Shown here: positions 1-6,119 of the stretch, in pieces
Numbering within the stretch: the stretch's first letter is position 1
Layout of the letters: the number at the start of each line of letters is the position of its first letter
Source: JAAAPF01 sp964481035
Lineage (GTDB): Bacteria; Pseudomonadota; Alphaproteobacteria; Geminicoccales; Geminicoccaceae
Assembly (NCBI GenBank): GCA_964481035.1
Contig: CAYZSE010000154.1
Coordinates: 1-6,119, forward strand
DNA length: 6,119 bases
Direction: 5' to 3'
Position numbers and translations under genes: made by a program
Notes under the pieces: model-generated
Told to the model about the DNA's origin: nothing
Databases searched by the model: none
Seen by the model: the letters and a program-made list of their open reading frames with translations, nothing else

Positions 1-1514
1 ACGTCCGCGATCTCGGCGTCGACGCGATCTGGGTCTCGCCCTTCTTCCGCTCGCCGCAGAAGGACTACGGCTACGACGTCGAGGACTATCGCGCCGTCGA
101 TCCGCTGTTCGGCTCGCTGGAGGACGCCGACCAGCTCATCGAGGCGGCGCATCGGCGCGGGCTCAAGGTGCTCGTCGATCTCGTCCTGAGCCACACCAGC
201 GACCAGCATGCATGGTTCCTCGAGAGCCGGCAGAACCGGACCAACCCCAAGGCCGACTGGTACGTCTGGGCCGATCCCGCCCCGGACGGCACCCCGCCCA
301 ACAACTGGCTCTCGATCTTCGGCGGCAGCGCCTGGCAGTGGGAGCCGCGCCGCGGGCAGTACTATCTCCACAATTTCCTCGCGGCCCAGCCCGACCTCAA
401 CATGCACCACGACGAGGTCGTCACGGCGCTCCTCGACGTGGCCCGGTTCTGGCTCGACCGCGGCGTCGACGGCTTCAGGCTCGACGCCATCGACTGCGCC
501 GCCCACGATCCAGAGCTGCGCGACAATCCCGTTCGCCCCGCCGCCGAGCGCCTCCCCGGCGGACTGATCGAGACCAACCCGACCGCGCGGCAAGTCCAAC
601 TCTACAACAAGGGCCGGCCCGAGACGCTGGACCTGCTGCTCGCACCCTTGCGCCGGCTCTGCGACGGCTATGAGAACGTCGTGCTGCTCGGCGAGATCGC
701 CGGCGACCGCGCGCTCGAGAACGCCGTCGCCTATACCGGTGGCGGGCGTGGCATCCACATGGCCTACACCTTCGACATCCTGGCTGCGCCCTACACCCCC
801 TCCGGCCTCGCCGGCGTGCTCGACCGGCTGGAGGACACCATCGCCGACGGCTGGCCGTGCTGGTCCTTCTCCAACCACGACGTTGTCCGCGCGCCGACCC
901 GGCTCGGCGGCCTCGCGCCGAGCGAGCCCCTGCGCCGGCAGTTGCCGATCCTGTTGGCCTGCCTGCGGGGCAGCGTGTGCCTCTACCAGGGCGAGGAGCT
1001 GGGGCTGGAAGAGGCCGAGCTCGCCTTTGAGGACCTGCACGACCCCTACGGCATCGCCTTCTGGCCGCTCTTCAAGGGTCGCGACGGTTGCCGCACGCCG
1101 ATGCCCTGGCACCGGGACCGCCCCCACGGCGGCTTCACCACCGCGCGCCCGTGGCTGCCGGTGCCCGAGGACCACATTGCTCGTGCCGTCGACGCCCAGG
1201 AGGCCGACCCCGGCTCGACGCTGAGCGCCGTCCGCCGCTTCCTCGCCTGGCGCCGGGCGCAGCCGATCCTGCGCACCGGCGCCTGGCAGCGGCTGGAGGC
1301 CCCCGAGCCGCTGCTCGCCTTCGCCCGCGGCGAGGGCGAAGCGCGGCTGGTCTGCGCGTTCAACCTCGCCGACGCGCCGGCGAGCTGGCCTGCGCCACCG
1401 GCCCTCGCGCCGGTCGACGCACCCTTGCCGGATCCCGCCGCGGTCACGGTCGAAGAGGTCCACTTTCCGCCCCACGGCCAGCTCATCGCCCGTCTCGCCG
1501 CCGGATGGCGCTGA
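1..1514 (+). CDS. aglA: Alpha-glucosidase, glycoside hydrolase family 13 (AglA-like), 5' truncated by window edge
   Basis: Hydrolyses terminal alpha-glucosidic bonds of imported alpha-glucosides (sucrose, maltose, trehalose type) in the cytoplasm. The reading frame is open from the first complete codon at position 3, so the N-terminus, roughly 50 residues judging by AglA-type proteins, is off the window; 503 residues are visible. The GH13 landmarks appear in order: AIWVSPFF (residues 8-15), GYDVEDY, DLVLSHTS (conserved region I), QPDLN (region V), DGFRLDAID with the nucleophile Asp at 483-485, GEI with the acid/base Glu at 693-695, and SNHD with the transition-state Asp at 879-881. GRDGCRTPMPW follows at 1077-1109, then a C-terminal beta domain. 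WYVWADPxPDGTPPNNWLS is typical of AglA. No signal peptide can be judged. The stop lies 2 bases before the preferred start of the ATPase gene, so the two are almost certainly co-transcribed. The exact substrate cannot be read from sequence; a trehalulose or oligo-1,6-glucosidase activity remains possible. Confidence 0.93.
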   Translation, partial: VRDLGVDAIWVSPFFRSPQKDYGYDVEDYRAVDPLFGSLEDADQLIEAAHRRGLKVLVDLVLSHTSDQHAWFLESRQNRTNPKADWYVWADPAPDGTPPNNWLSIFGGSAWQWEPRRGQYYLHNFLAAQPDLNMHHDEVVTALLDVARFWLDRGVDGFRLDAIDCAAHDPELRDNPVRPAAERLPGGLIETNPTARQVQLYNKGRPETLDLLLAPLRRLCDGYENVVLLGEIAGDRALENAVAYTGGGRGIHMAYTFDILAAPYTPSGLAGVLDRLEDTIADGWPCWSFSNHDVVRAPTRLGGLAPSEPLRRQLPILLACLRGSVCLYQGEELGLEEAELAFEDLHDPYGIAFWPLFKGRDGCRTPMPWHRDRPHGGFTTARPWLPVPEDHIARAVDAQEADPGSTLSAVRRFLAWRRAQPILRTGAWQRLEAPEPLLAFARGEGEARLVCAFNLADAPASWPAPPALAPVDAPLPDPAAVTVEEVHFPPHGQLIARLAAGWR

Positions 1515-1516
1515 TC

Positions 1517-2611
<1,095 letters not shown>

Positions 2612-2709
2612 CATCGGGCCCGCACCGCGCCGCTCACGACGGTCGGGCAGCGCAAGTGCCGAGGGCCATCGCCGGCGCCACCGCTTGGCCGAAGCCGCGA
2701 TCGCAGGCT

Positions 2710-3636
2710 ATGCGACCCGGCATGCACCACGATCGCACCGCCGAGCTGGCCACCCTGGTCGTCATCGCGACCGGCGCGCTCTGGGGTCTCTATTGGCTGC
2801 CGGTCCGCCGCGTGGCGGAGCTGGGGCTGCCCGGCGCTTGGGGGACGTTCGCCATCGTCACCGCCGCGGCGGTTCTCCTCGCGCCGGCGGCGTTCCGGCG
2901 ACGCCGCCACCTGGCGAACGCCGATCGCGCCGCGCTCGCCTCCATAGCGCTCGGCGGCGCCGCCTTCGCTCTCTATTCGGTCGGCCTGGTCTACGGCCGG
3001 GTCGCGATCGTCATCCTCCTCTTCTACTTGACGCCGGTATGGAGCACGTTGCTGGGCCGCTACGTCATGGGCTGGCACCCGCCGGGCCTGCGCATCGTGG
3101 CCATCCTCATCGGGCTCGCCGGTCTCGTCGCGATGTTGAGCGCGGACGGCGAGCTCCCCTTCCCGCGCGGCGCGGGCGAAGGCCTGGCCCTGGCCTCCGG
3201 CATGCTCTGGGCGGTCGCCACGACCGGCATCCGAGCCTCCCCGTCGCTGCGACCGTTCGAGGCCGCGTTCGTCTTCGCCGCGGGCGCTTCGGCCGGCGCC
3301 CTGCTCCTGGCCGCGACCCTCGCCCCCTCGCCACCGGCGACGGCGCTCATCGGCCTGGGGCCCATGCTGGCGTGGGTGGGCGCCGCGGCTGCGGTCTGGT
3401 GGAGCCTGTCGACGGCGGCCCTGATGTGGGCCGCGTCGCGCGTCGAGCCCGCCCGCGTCGGCATCCTGCTGATGACGGAGGTCGTGGTCGGAGCTTTGAC
3501 GGCCGCGTGGCTCGCCCACGAGCACCTCCGCCCGCTCGAGATCGCCGGAGGGGTTCTAGTGCTGGTCGCGGGCATCCTCGAGGTGTGGCCTGTCCGGCGG
3601 CCGAGGCCGCTGGCGGTGCCGTCACGCGACGATTGA
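2710..3636 (+). CDS. EamA/DMT superfamily transporter (10 TM), first of two
   Basis: Inner-membrane drug/metabolite-type transporter; the substrate is not predictable from sequence. From ATG 2710 it has 308 residues, normal for the family. Two EamA repeats give about ten hydrophobic segments. Numbering from the alternative ATG at 2722, they begin near residues 9 (LATLVVIATGALWG), 40, 71, 93, 123, 152, 180, 207, 246 and 272. The family-like stretches FYLTPVWSTLLGRYVMG (101-117) and ILLMTEVVVGALTAAWLA (248-265) end the fourth and ninth helices. The start is uncertain. ATG 2710 and ATG 2722 both leave a short hydrophilic lead before the first helix, and neither has a well-spaced ribosome binding site. 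GTG 2593 would add 39 polar, low-complexity residues and overlap the ATPase by 19 bases. The gene lies in the same direction about 100 bases after the ATPase, so read-through transcription is possible, but nothing ties it to sugar uptake. Confidence 0.88.
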   Translation: MRPGMHHDRTAELATLVVIATGALWGLYWLPVRRVAELGLPGAWGTFAIVTAAAVLLAPAAFRRRRHLANADRAALASIALGGAAFALYSVGLVYGRVAIVILLFYLTPVWSTLLGRYVMGWHPPGLRIVAILIGLAGLVAMLSADGELPFPRGAGEGLALASGMLWAVATTGIRASPSLRPFEAAFVFAAGASAGALLLAATLAPSPPATALIGLGPMLAWVGAAAAVWWSLSTAALMWAASRVEPARVGILLMTEVVVGALTAAWLAHEHLRPLEIAGGVLVLVAGILEVWPVRRPRPLAVPSRDD

Positions 3637-3665
3637 ACCCCGCTGCCCGACAGGGCCGGGAGTGC

Positions 3666-4145
3666 CTACCCCGCGACAGCCCGATCGGTTGCGCCCGTGG
3701 CGGTGGCCGCCCAGGCCGGCGTCGGCACATTCTCGTAGAGCGCCTTGATCCGCGCGCTCGCGTCGCGCATGAGCCGGTGCCCGTCCATCTGCTGCAGATG
3801 ATTGAAATGCAACACCACCGCGCCCTCGGGCACGCCCAAGAAGAGGCAGAAGAACCAGCGCTTCTCGTGATCGGAATGACACGGATAGGTGAAGGCGAAG
3901 CGCTCCAGCCGACCATCGAGCACCGCGCTCAGGGCCTGGCGCGCCTCCTCGGCGAAGGGATCGGTCGAGCAGGACGAGCAGATCGTGAGATAATTCGACC
4001 CGAGCCCGAAGACCCCGTCCTCGAGGCCGTTGTCCTCCGCGAAGCGCCGCCAGCCCTCGTTGATCGAGAGAATGGTGCCGTCGTGGCCCACGATGGCGGC
4101 GTGGGCCGGAATGTCCTCGAGGAGCTGGGCCAATGCGGTCGTCAC
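3666..4145 (-). CDS. Small stand-alone PAS-domain protein
   Basis: A 159-residue soluble protein made almost entirely of one PAS-like sensory fold and lacking any kinase, cyclase, methyl-accepting or DNA-binding output domain. The fold begins at ALAQLLEDIPAHAAIVGHDG, then GTILSINEGWRRFA (residues 23-36) forms the first strands and helix, GLGSNYLTICSSC (47-59) follows, and RFAFTYPCHSDHEKRWFF (82-99) and GAVVLHFNHLQQM (108-120) form the later strands. A polar tail of about 35 residues follows. Cysteines at 56, 59, 89 and 100, with His90, could sense redox state or bind metal, but this is inference. The start is GTG at 4145, fixed by AAGGAGG five bases upstream; the antisense ORF continuing far upstream of this GTG is a shadow of the transporter on the other strand. 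It is convergent with the first EamA gene (29 bases apart) and divergent from the second. YPCHS and GSNYL are seen in PAS domains of alphaproteobacterial sensor proteins, from memory. The ligand is unknown. Confidence 0.85.
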   Translation of the reverse strand: MTTALAQLLEDIPAHAAIVGHDGTILSINEGWRRFAEDNGLEDGVFGLGSNYLTICSSCSTDPFAEEARQALSAVLDGRLERFAFTYPCHSDHEKRWFFCLFLGVPEGAVVLHFNHLQQMDGHRLMRDASARIKALYENVPTPAWAATATGATDRAVAG

Positions 4146-4150
4146 GAGGG

Positions 4151-4157
4151 CCTCCTT
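4151..4157 (-). promoter_or_regulatory. Ribosome binding site of the PAS gene
   Basis: Read on the minus strand this is AAGGAGG, a near-perfect Shine-Dalgarno sequence, followed by a five-base spacer and the GTG at 4145. It decides the start of the PAS gene against the much longer antisense open frame that continues upstream. Confidence 0.85.
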
Positions 4158-4158
4158 C

Positions 4159-4173
4159 GCCGACGACGTCGGC
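4159..4173. promoter_or_regulatory. Inverted repeat next to the PAS gene ribosome binding site
   Basis: GCCGAC-GAC-GTCGGC is a perfect 6-bp inverted repeat with a three-base centre. It lies one base upstream of the Shine-Dalgarno sequence of the PAS gene, in its leader. In mRNA it could form a small hairpin at the edge of the ribosome binding site; in DNA it could be an operator. In GC-rich sequence a repeat this short may also occur by chance. Confidence 0.35.
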
Positions 4174-4259
4174 TGCTGGTGACGGGCCCGTCTTTCGAGC
4201 CACCTGCAACCGTAGGTCGCTCTCGGTCCTGGTTCCATGCGCTCGATCAAAGGGGGCCG

Positions 4260-4276
4260 TTCGACCATTGGTCGAA
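4260..4276. promoter_or_regulatory. 17-bp perfect palindrome, candidate operator in the divergent intergenic region
   Basis: TTCGACCATTGGTCGAA has two 8-base arms that match perfectly around a central T. It lies 58 bases before the GTG of the second EamA gene and 114 bases before the PAS gene start, where an operator shared by divergent promoters would be expected. Its size suits a dimeric repressor, for example of the TetR or MarR type, but no regulator gene is in the window. No convincing -35/-10 pair was recognised nearby. The rest of the 189-base intergenic region (4146-4334) holds the two ribosome binding sites, a smaller inverted repeat and a distant pair TGGTTCC (4230-4236) / GGAACCA (4305-4311). 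Confidence 0.55.
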
Positions 4277-4320
4277 AGCCAGGGCATCGCCGGCTCGCTA
4301 GCCAGGAACCAACACCAAGA

Positions 4321-4327
4321 AGAGGAG
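4321..4327 (+). promoter_or_regulatory. Ribosome binding site of the second EamA gene
   Basis: AGAGGAG is followed by seven bases and the GTG at 4335. This supports the GTG as the true start, with no earlier ATG or GTG needed. Confidence 0.8.
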
Positions 4328-4334
4328 CCATCTC

Positions 4335-5162
4335 GTGCCGGAGGCGCCGCCTCAACCGTCCGCCGAGCAGGCGCGCATCGTCCGCGCGATCGGCTTCAAG
4401 CTCATGGCGGTCGGCCTCTTCTCCTGCATGGCGGCGCTGGTGAAGGTGCTCGCCGCAGCGCTGCCCACCGGCCAGATCGTCTTCGCCCGCTCGTTGTTCG
4501 CGCTTGTGCCGGTGGCCTGGCTGGTGTGGCACGGCGGCGGCCTCCAAACCTTGAGGACGCAGCGGCCGCTCGGCCATGCGCTGCGCTCGGGAGCGGGCCT
4601 GCTCGCCATGTTCTGCGGCTTCACCGCCCTCGGCATGGCGCCCTTGCCGGACGTCGTCGCCATCGGCTTTGCCGCCACCATCTTCACCCCGATGCTCGCC
4701 CGTTTCGTCCTCGGCGAAGAGGTCGGCATCTACCGCTGGAGCGCGGTCGCCATCGGCTTTGTGGGCATCGTCGTCATGCTGCAGCCGGCGGGCCTNNNNN
4801 NNNNNNNNNNNNNNNNNNNNNNNNNNNNNNNNNNNNNNNNNNNNNNNNNNNNNNNNNNNNNNNNNNNNNNNNNNNNNNNNNNNNNNNNNNNNNNNGGCGG
4901 CGCCGCCCAGATCCTCATGACCCGCGCCTACGTCCACGCCCCGGCGAGCGTCATCGCGCCGTTCGACTACACGGCGCTGATCTACGCGTCGGTGATCGGC
5001 ATCCTCGTCTTCGGTGACCGGCTCGACGTCGAGGTGCTCATCGGCGGCGCGCTGGTCGTCGGCGCCGGGCTCTTCATCTTCTACCGCGAGCGCTATCTGG
5101 GCCTCCCCCGCGGCCGGGCGCGCGCCCGCGCCGTCGGCCCACCGGGCCCCCCGACGGGCTGA
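4335..5162 (+). CDS. EamA/RhaT-like DMT superfamily transporter, interrupted by an assembly gap
   Basis: Inner-membrane transporter of the drug/metabolite superfamily; the substrate is unknown. Before the gap are 153 residues: a polar N-terminus, then five hydrophobic segments at about residues 21-40, 46-65, 84-104, 106-127 and 135-151, i.e. the complete first EamA repeat. The stretch ending FVLGEE is a typical end of the fourth helix. After the gap are 88 residues: GGAAQILMTRAYVHAPASV, APFDYTALIYASVIGILVFGD and VLIGGALVVGAGLFIFYRER, i.e. the last three segments, then an Arg/Pro/Gly-rich tail. The APASVIAPFDYTAL motif is typical of this DMT subgroup. Two helices and perhaps part of a third are hidden in the N run. 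The frame is the same on both sides when the gap is counted as 100 bases, but that length is probably nominal. The start is a GTG with AGAGGAG seven bases upstream. The gene is divergent from the PAS gene and convergent with the ADP-ribosylglycohydrolase gene, 27 bases away. Confidence 0.88.
   Translation: MPEAPPQPSAEQARIVRAIGFKLMAVGLFSCMAALVKVLAAALPTGQIVFARSLFALVPVAWLVWHGGGLQTLRTQRPLGHALRSGAGLLAMFCGFTALGMAPLPDVVAIGFAATIFTPMLARFVLGEEVGIYRWSAVAIGFVGIVVMLQPAGXXXXXXXXXXXXXXXXXXXXXXXXXXXXXXXXXXGGAAQILMTRAYVHAPASVIAPFDYTALIYASVIGILVFGDRLDVEVLIGGALVVGAGLFIFYRERYLGLPRGRARARAVGPPGPPTG
4656..4671 (+). repeat. Direct repeat copy 1 (16 bp)
   Basis: GTCGCCATCGGCTTTG is repeated exactly at 4746-4761, 90 bases downstream and in the same reading frame, so both copies encode VAIGF in neighbouring membrane helices of the transporter. 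This is probably codon-level coincidence or convergence of helix sequence. Confidence 0.6.
4746..4761 (+). repeat. Direct repeat copy 2 (16 bp)
   Basis: Second exact copy of GTCGCCATCGGCTTTG, ending 34 bases before the N run. See the copy at 4656-4671. Confidence 0.6.
4796..4895. other. Assembly gap (100 N)
   Basis: A run of exactly 100 N, the conventional length for a scaffold gap of unknown size, lies inside the second EamA transporter. Aligning its two internal EamA repeats suggests about 70-75 residues (roughly 210-225 bases) are missing rather than 33-34. The 100-base figure should therefore not be trusted for frame or length. Confidence 0.97.
5131..5157. terminator. Possible hairpin at the convergent gene end
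   Basis: CCGTCGG (5131-5137) and CCGACGG (5151-5157) are perfect 7-base complementary arms, with a further CCC/GGG pair (5138-5140 with 5144-5146) inside the loop. The hairpin lies in the last codons of the second EamA gene, just before its stop and before the convergent gene end. There is no T-tract on either side, so it is not a classical intrinsic terminator, and chance is possible in this GC-rich tail. Confidence 0.25.
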
Positions 5163-5189
5163 CACGCTGGGCTGAGAAGGGCTTGGAGG

Positions 5190-6119
5190 TCAGCCGAAGC
5201 GGGCGGCGAGGGCCTCGACGCACGGCGCCAATCTCTCCTTCGCCGTCAGCCGCACCCACCAGCCCGCCGGGATCGCGGCCTCGCCGTGCGCCGCCCCCAG
5301 CCAGGCGCCGACCACGGCCGCGCGGCTCGCATTGTCGCCGCCCGCGCGCGCGGTCTCGAGCAGCGCTGTCGGCAGGTCGTCGCCGTGGCGAACGAGAACG
5401 TGCAGCATCGAAGGGAAGGTGTTGGGCAGGTAGCACGAGCGGCCGACCTCGCCCGTGGCGTGGATCGCCGGCAGGTCCGCCATCGCCCGCGCGTCGTCCC
5501 AGCGCTCGCGAATCTCCCGGGCATAAGGCTCCGGCGCGCGGGCGATCGCGCCCTCGACCGCCTCGAGCAGCGGCACGCCGTCGAGCAGGTCCGCGAGCAG
5601 CCGGGCGTAGACCGTCGCGTGCGCCACCGTCCGCTCGTTGTTCTGCACGACCCGCACCGCCGCCTCGACGCGCAACTCGAGATCGCCGTCGCGGGCGTGG
5701 GCGACGACCACCGGCGCGAGCCGGCAGAGGCTCACCGTCTGCTCGTCGTCGGCGCCGTCGCTGAAGGGATAGGTGCTCCCCGGATGCGCCCGGCGCCACT
5801 CCCGCTCGCGCTCGAGCAGGATGCGCGTCGGCTTGTCGAGAAAGCCGCGGTAGTCGCCGGCACCGTAGACCGCGACGAGCCGTCGGCCGTAGTCCTGGAC
5901 GTCGAGCCCGCCGCGCTCGACCACCGAGGCGAGAAGCGCCAGGGCCGCGTCCGCGTAGTGCGTGCCGTCCCCGGGCGCGCGGCCGCGATGGTAATGATCG
6001 GCGGCCGGCGCCTCGAAGCCCGCGATGCCGCCCGGAAAGCGCCGCTGCCGCTCGCGCAGGTTGTAGAGCCAGTGCGTGCCGAGGCAGAGCGCATCGCCCA
6101 CGAACTGGCCCATGAGCGC
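5190..6119 (-). CDS. ADP-ribosylglycohydrolase family protein, 5' end at window edge
   Basis: Member of the ADP-ribosylglycohydrolase (ARH/DraG-like) fold family, whose characterised members remove ADP-ribose from proteins or small molecules using two magnesium ions; the substrate here is unknown. Numbering from the ATG at 6113: GQFVGDALCLGTHWLYN (2-18) is the N-terminal family motif, GDGTHYADAALALL (48-61) the second metal-site region, SDGADDEQTVSLCRLAPVV (118-136) a central helix, CYLPNTFPSMLHVLVRHGDD (227-246) a typical late helix, and GGDNASRAAVVGAWLGAAHG (258-277) the C-terminal metal-site motif, followed by IPAGWW. Against classical ARH motifs (TDDT and DxDT), one Asp is replaced at each site. 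Related GDALxxxxHWxY-type proteins, as I remember them, share this pattern. The ATG at 6113 may not be the start: the frame stays open to the edge (Ala-Leu before Met) and family members usually have a few residues before this motif. It has no signal peptide and is convergent with the second EamA gene. Confidence 0.88.
   Translation of the reverse strand, partial: ALMGQFVGDALCLGTHWLYNLRERQRRFPGGIAGFEAPAADHYHRGRAPGDGTHYADAALALLASVVERGGLDVQDYGRRLVAVYGAGDYRGFLDKPTRILLEREREWRRAHPGSTYPFSDGADDEQTVSLCRLAPVVVAHARDGDLELRVEAAVRVVQNNERTVAHATVYARLLADLLDGVPLLEAVEGAIARAPEPYAREIRERWDDARAMADLPAIHATGEVGRSCYLPNTFPSMLHVLVRHGDDLPTALLETARAGGDNASRAAVVGAWLGAAHGEAAIPAGWWVRLTAKERLAPCVEALAARFG

Noticed and set aside
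3645..3656. GCCC-GACA-GGGC mini hairpin between the convergent ends of the first EamA gene and the PAS gene, as a terminator.
   Set aside because: The stem is only four base pairs and has no T-tract on either strand; easily chance in GC-rich sequence.
4277..4306. AGCCAGG direct repeat (4277-4283 and 4300-4306) as an activator site pair.
   Set aside because: Seven-base matches are expected by chance, and no promoter element could be placed relative to them.
4230..4311. TGGTTCC (4230-4236) and GGAACCA (4305-4311) as a long-range inverted repeat or mobile element ends.
   Set aside because: Seven-base arms 68 bases apart with no transposase or target duplication are too weak to support an element; noted only in the intergenic description.
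4146..5165. Upstream extension of the PAS reading frame, giving a 499-residue product.
   Set aside because: It runs antisense through the second EamA gene and the N run, is Arg/Ala/Asp-rich, and the GTG at 4145 has a strong ribosome binding site.
5074..5799. Minus-strand open frame of 241 codons overlapping the ADP-ribosylglycohydrolase gene in another frame.
   Set aside because: It is an Arg/Gly/Ala-rich shadow of the supported gene, which carries the family motifs in its own frame.

Overview
The window is a 6.1 kb piece of a high-GC, tightly packed bacterial genome. The best fit is an alphaproteobacterium, because the first two genes match in order and motifs the aglA-aglK end of the alpha-glucoside (agl) utilisation operon known from rhizobia. 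Coding density, GC-rich third positions and long antisense shadow ORFs fit the same picture. A run of exactly 100 N inside one gene suggests a draft scaffold or metagenome-assembled genome.

Layout, left to right. (1) Positions 1-1514 (+): a GH13 alpha-glucosidase (aglA-like) whose N-terminus lies off the left edge. (2) Positions 1517-2611 (+): the matching MalK/UgpC/AglK-type sugar ABC transporter ATPase, translationally close to the glucosidase. The substrate-binding protein and two permeases (aglEFG) would be expected to the left of the window. (3) About 2710-3636 (+): a 10-TM EamA/DMT-family transporter, about 100 bases after the ATPase. (4) Positions 3666-4145 (-): a small stand-alone PAS-domain protein, convergent with the previous gene. 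(5) Positions 4146-4334: a 189-base divergent intergenic region with a perfect 17-bp palindrome and a second inverted repeat. It is the most plausible regulatory region in the window. (6) Positions 4335-5162 (+): a second EamA/DMT transporter, interrupted by the N run. (7) Positions 5190-6119 (-): an ADP-ribosylglycohydrolase-family protein running off the right edge.

Functionally, the left third is a sugar import and hydrolysis module: alpha-glucosides enter through an ABC importer powered by the ATPase and are cut in the cytoplasm by the glucosidase. The remainder is a set of probably independent housekeeping or accessory genes: two drug/metabolite-type transporters, a PAS sensor and an ADP-ribosylglycohydrolase homologue with unusual metal-site residues. 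I see no convincing novel multi-gene system. The items most worth a second look are the intergenic palindrome, the output-less PAS protein with clustered cysteines, the altered metal-site motifs of the ADP-ribosylglycohydrolase homologue, and the probably mis-sized assembly gap. No tRNA, rRNA, CRISPR array, insertion sequence or riboswitch was recognised.
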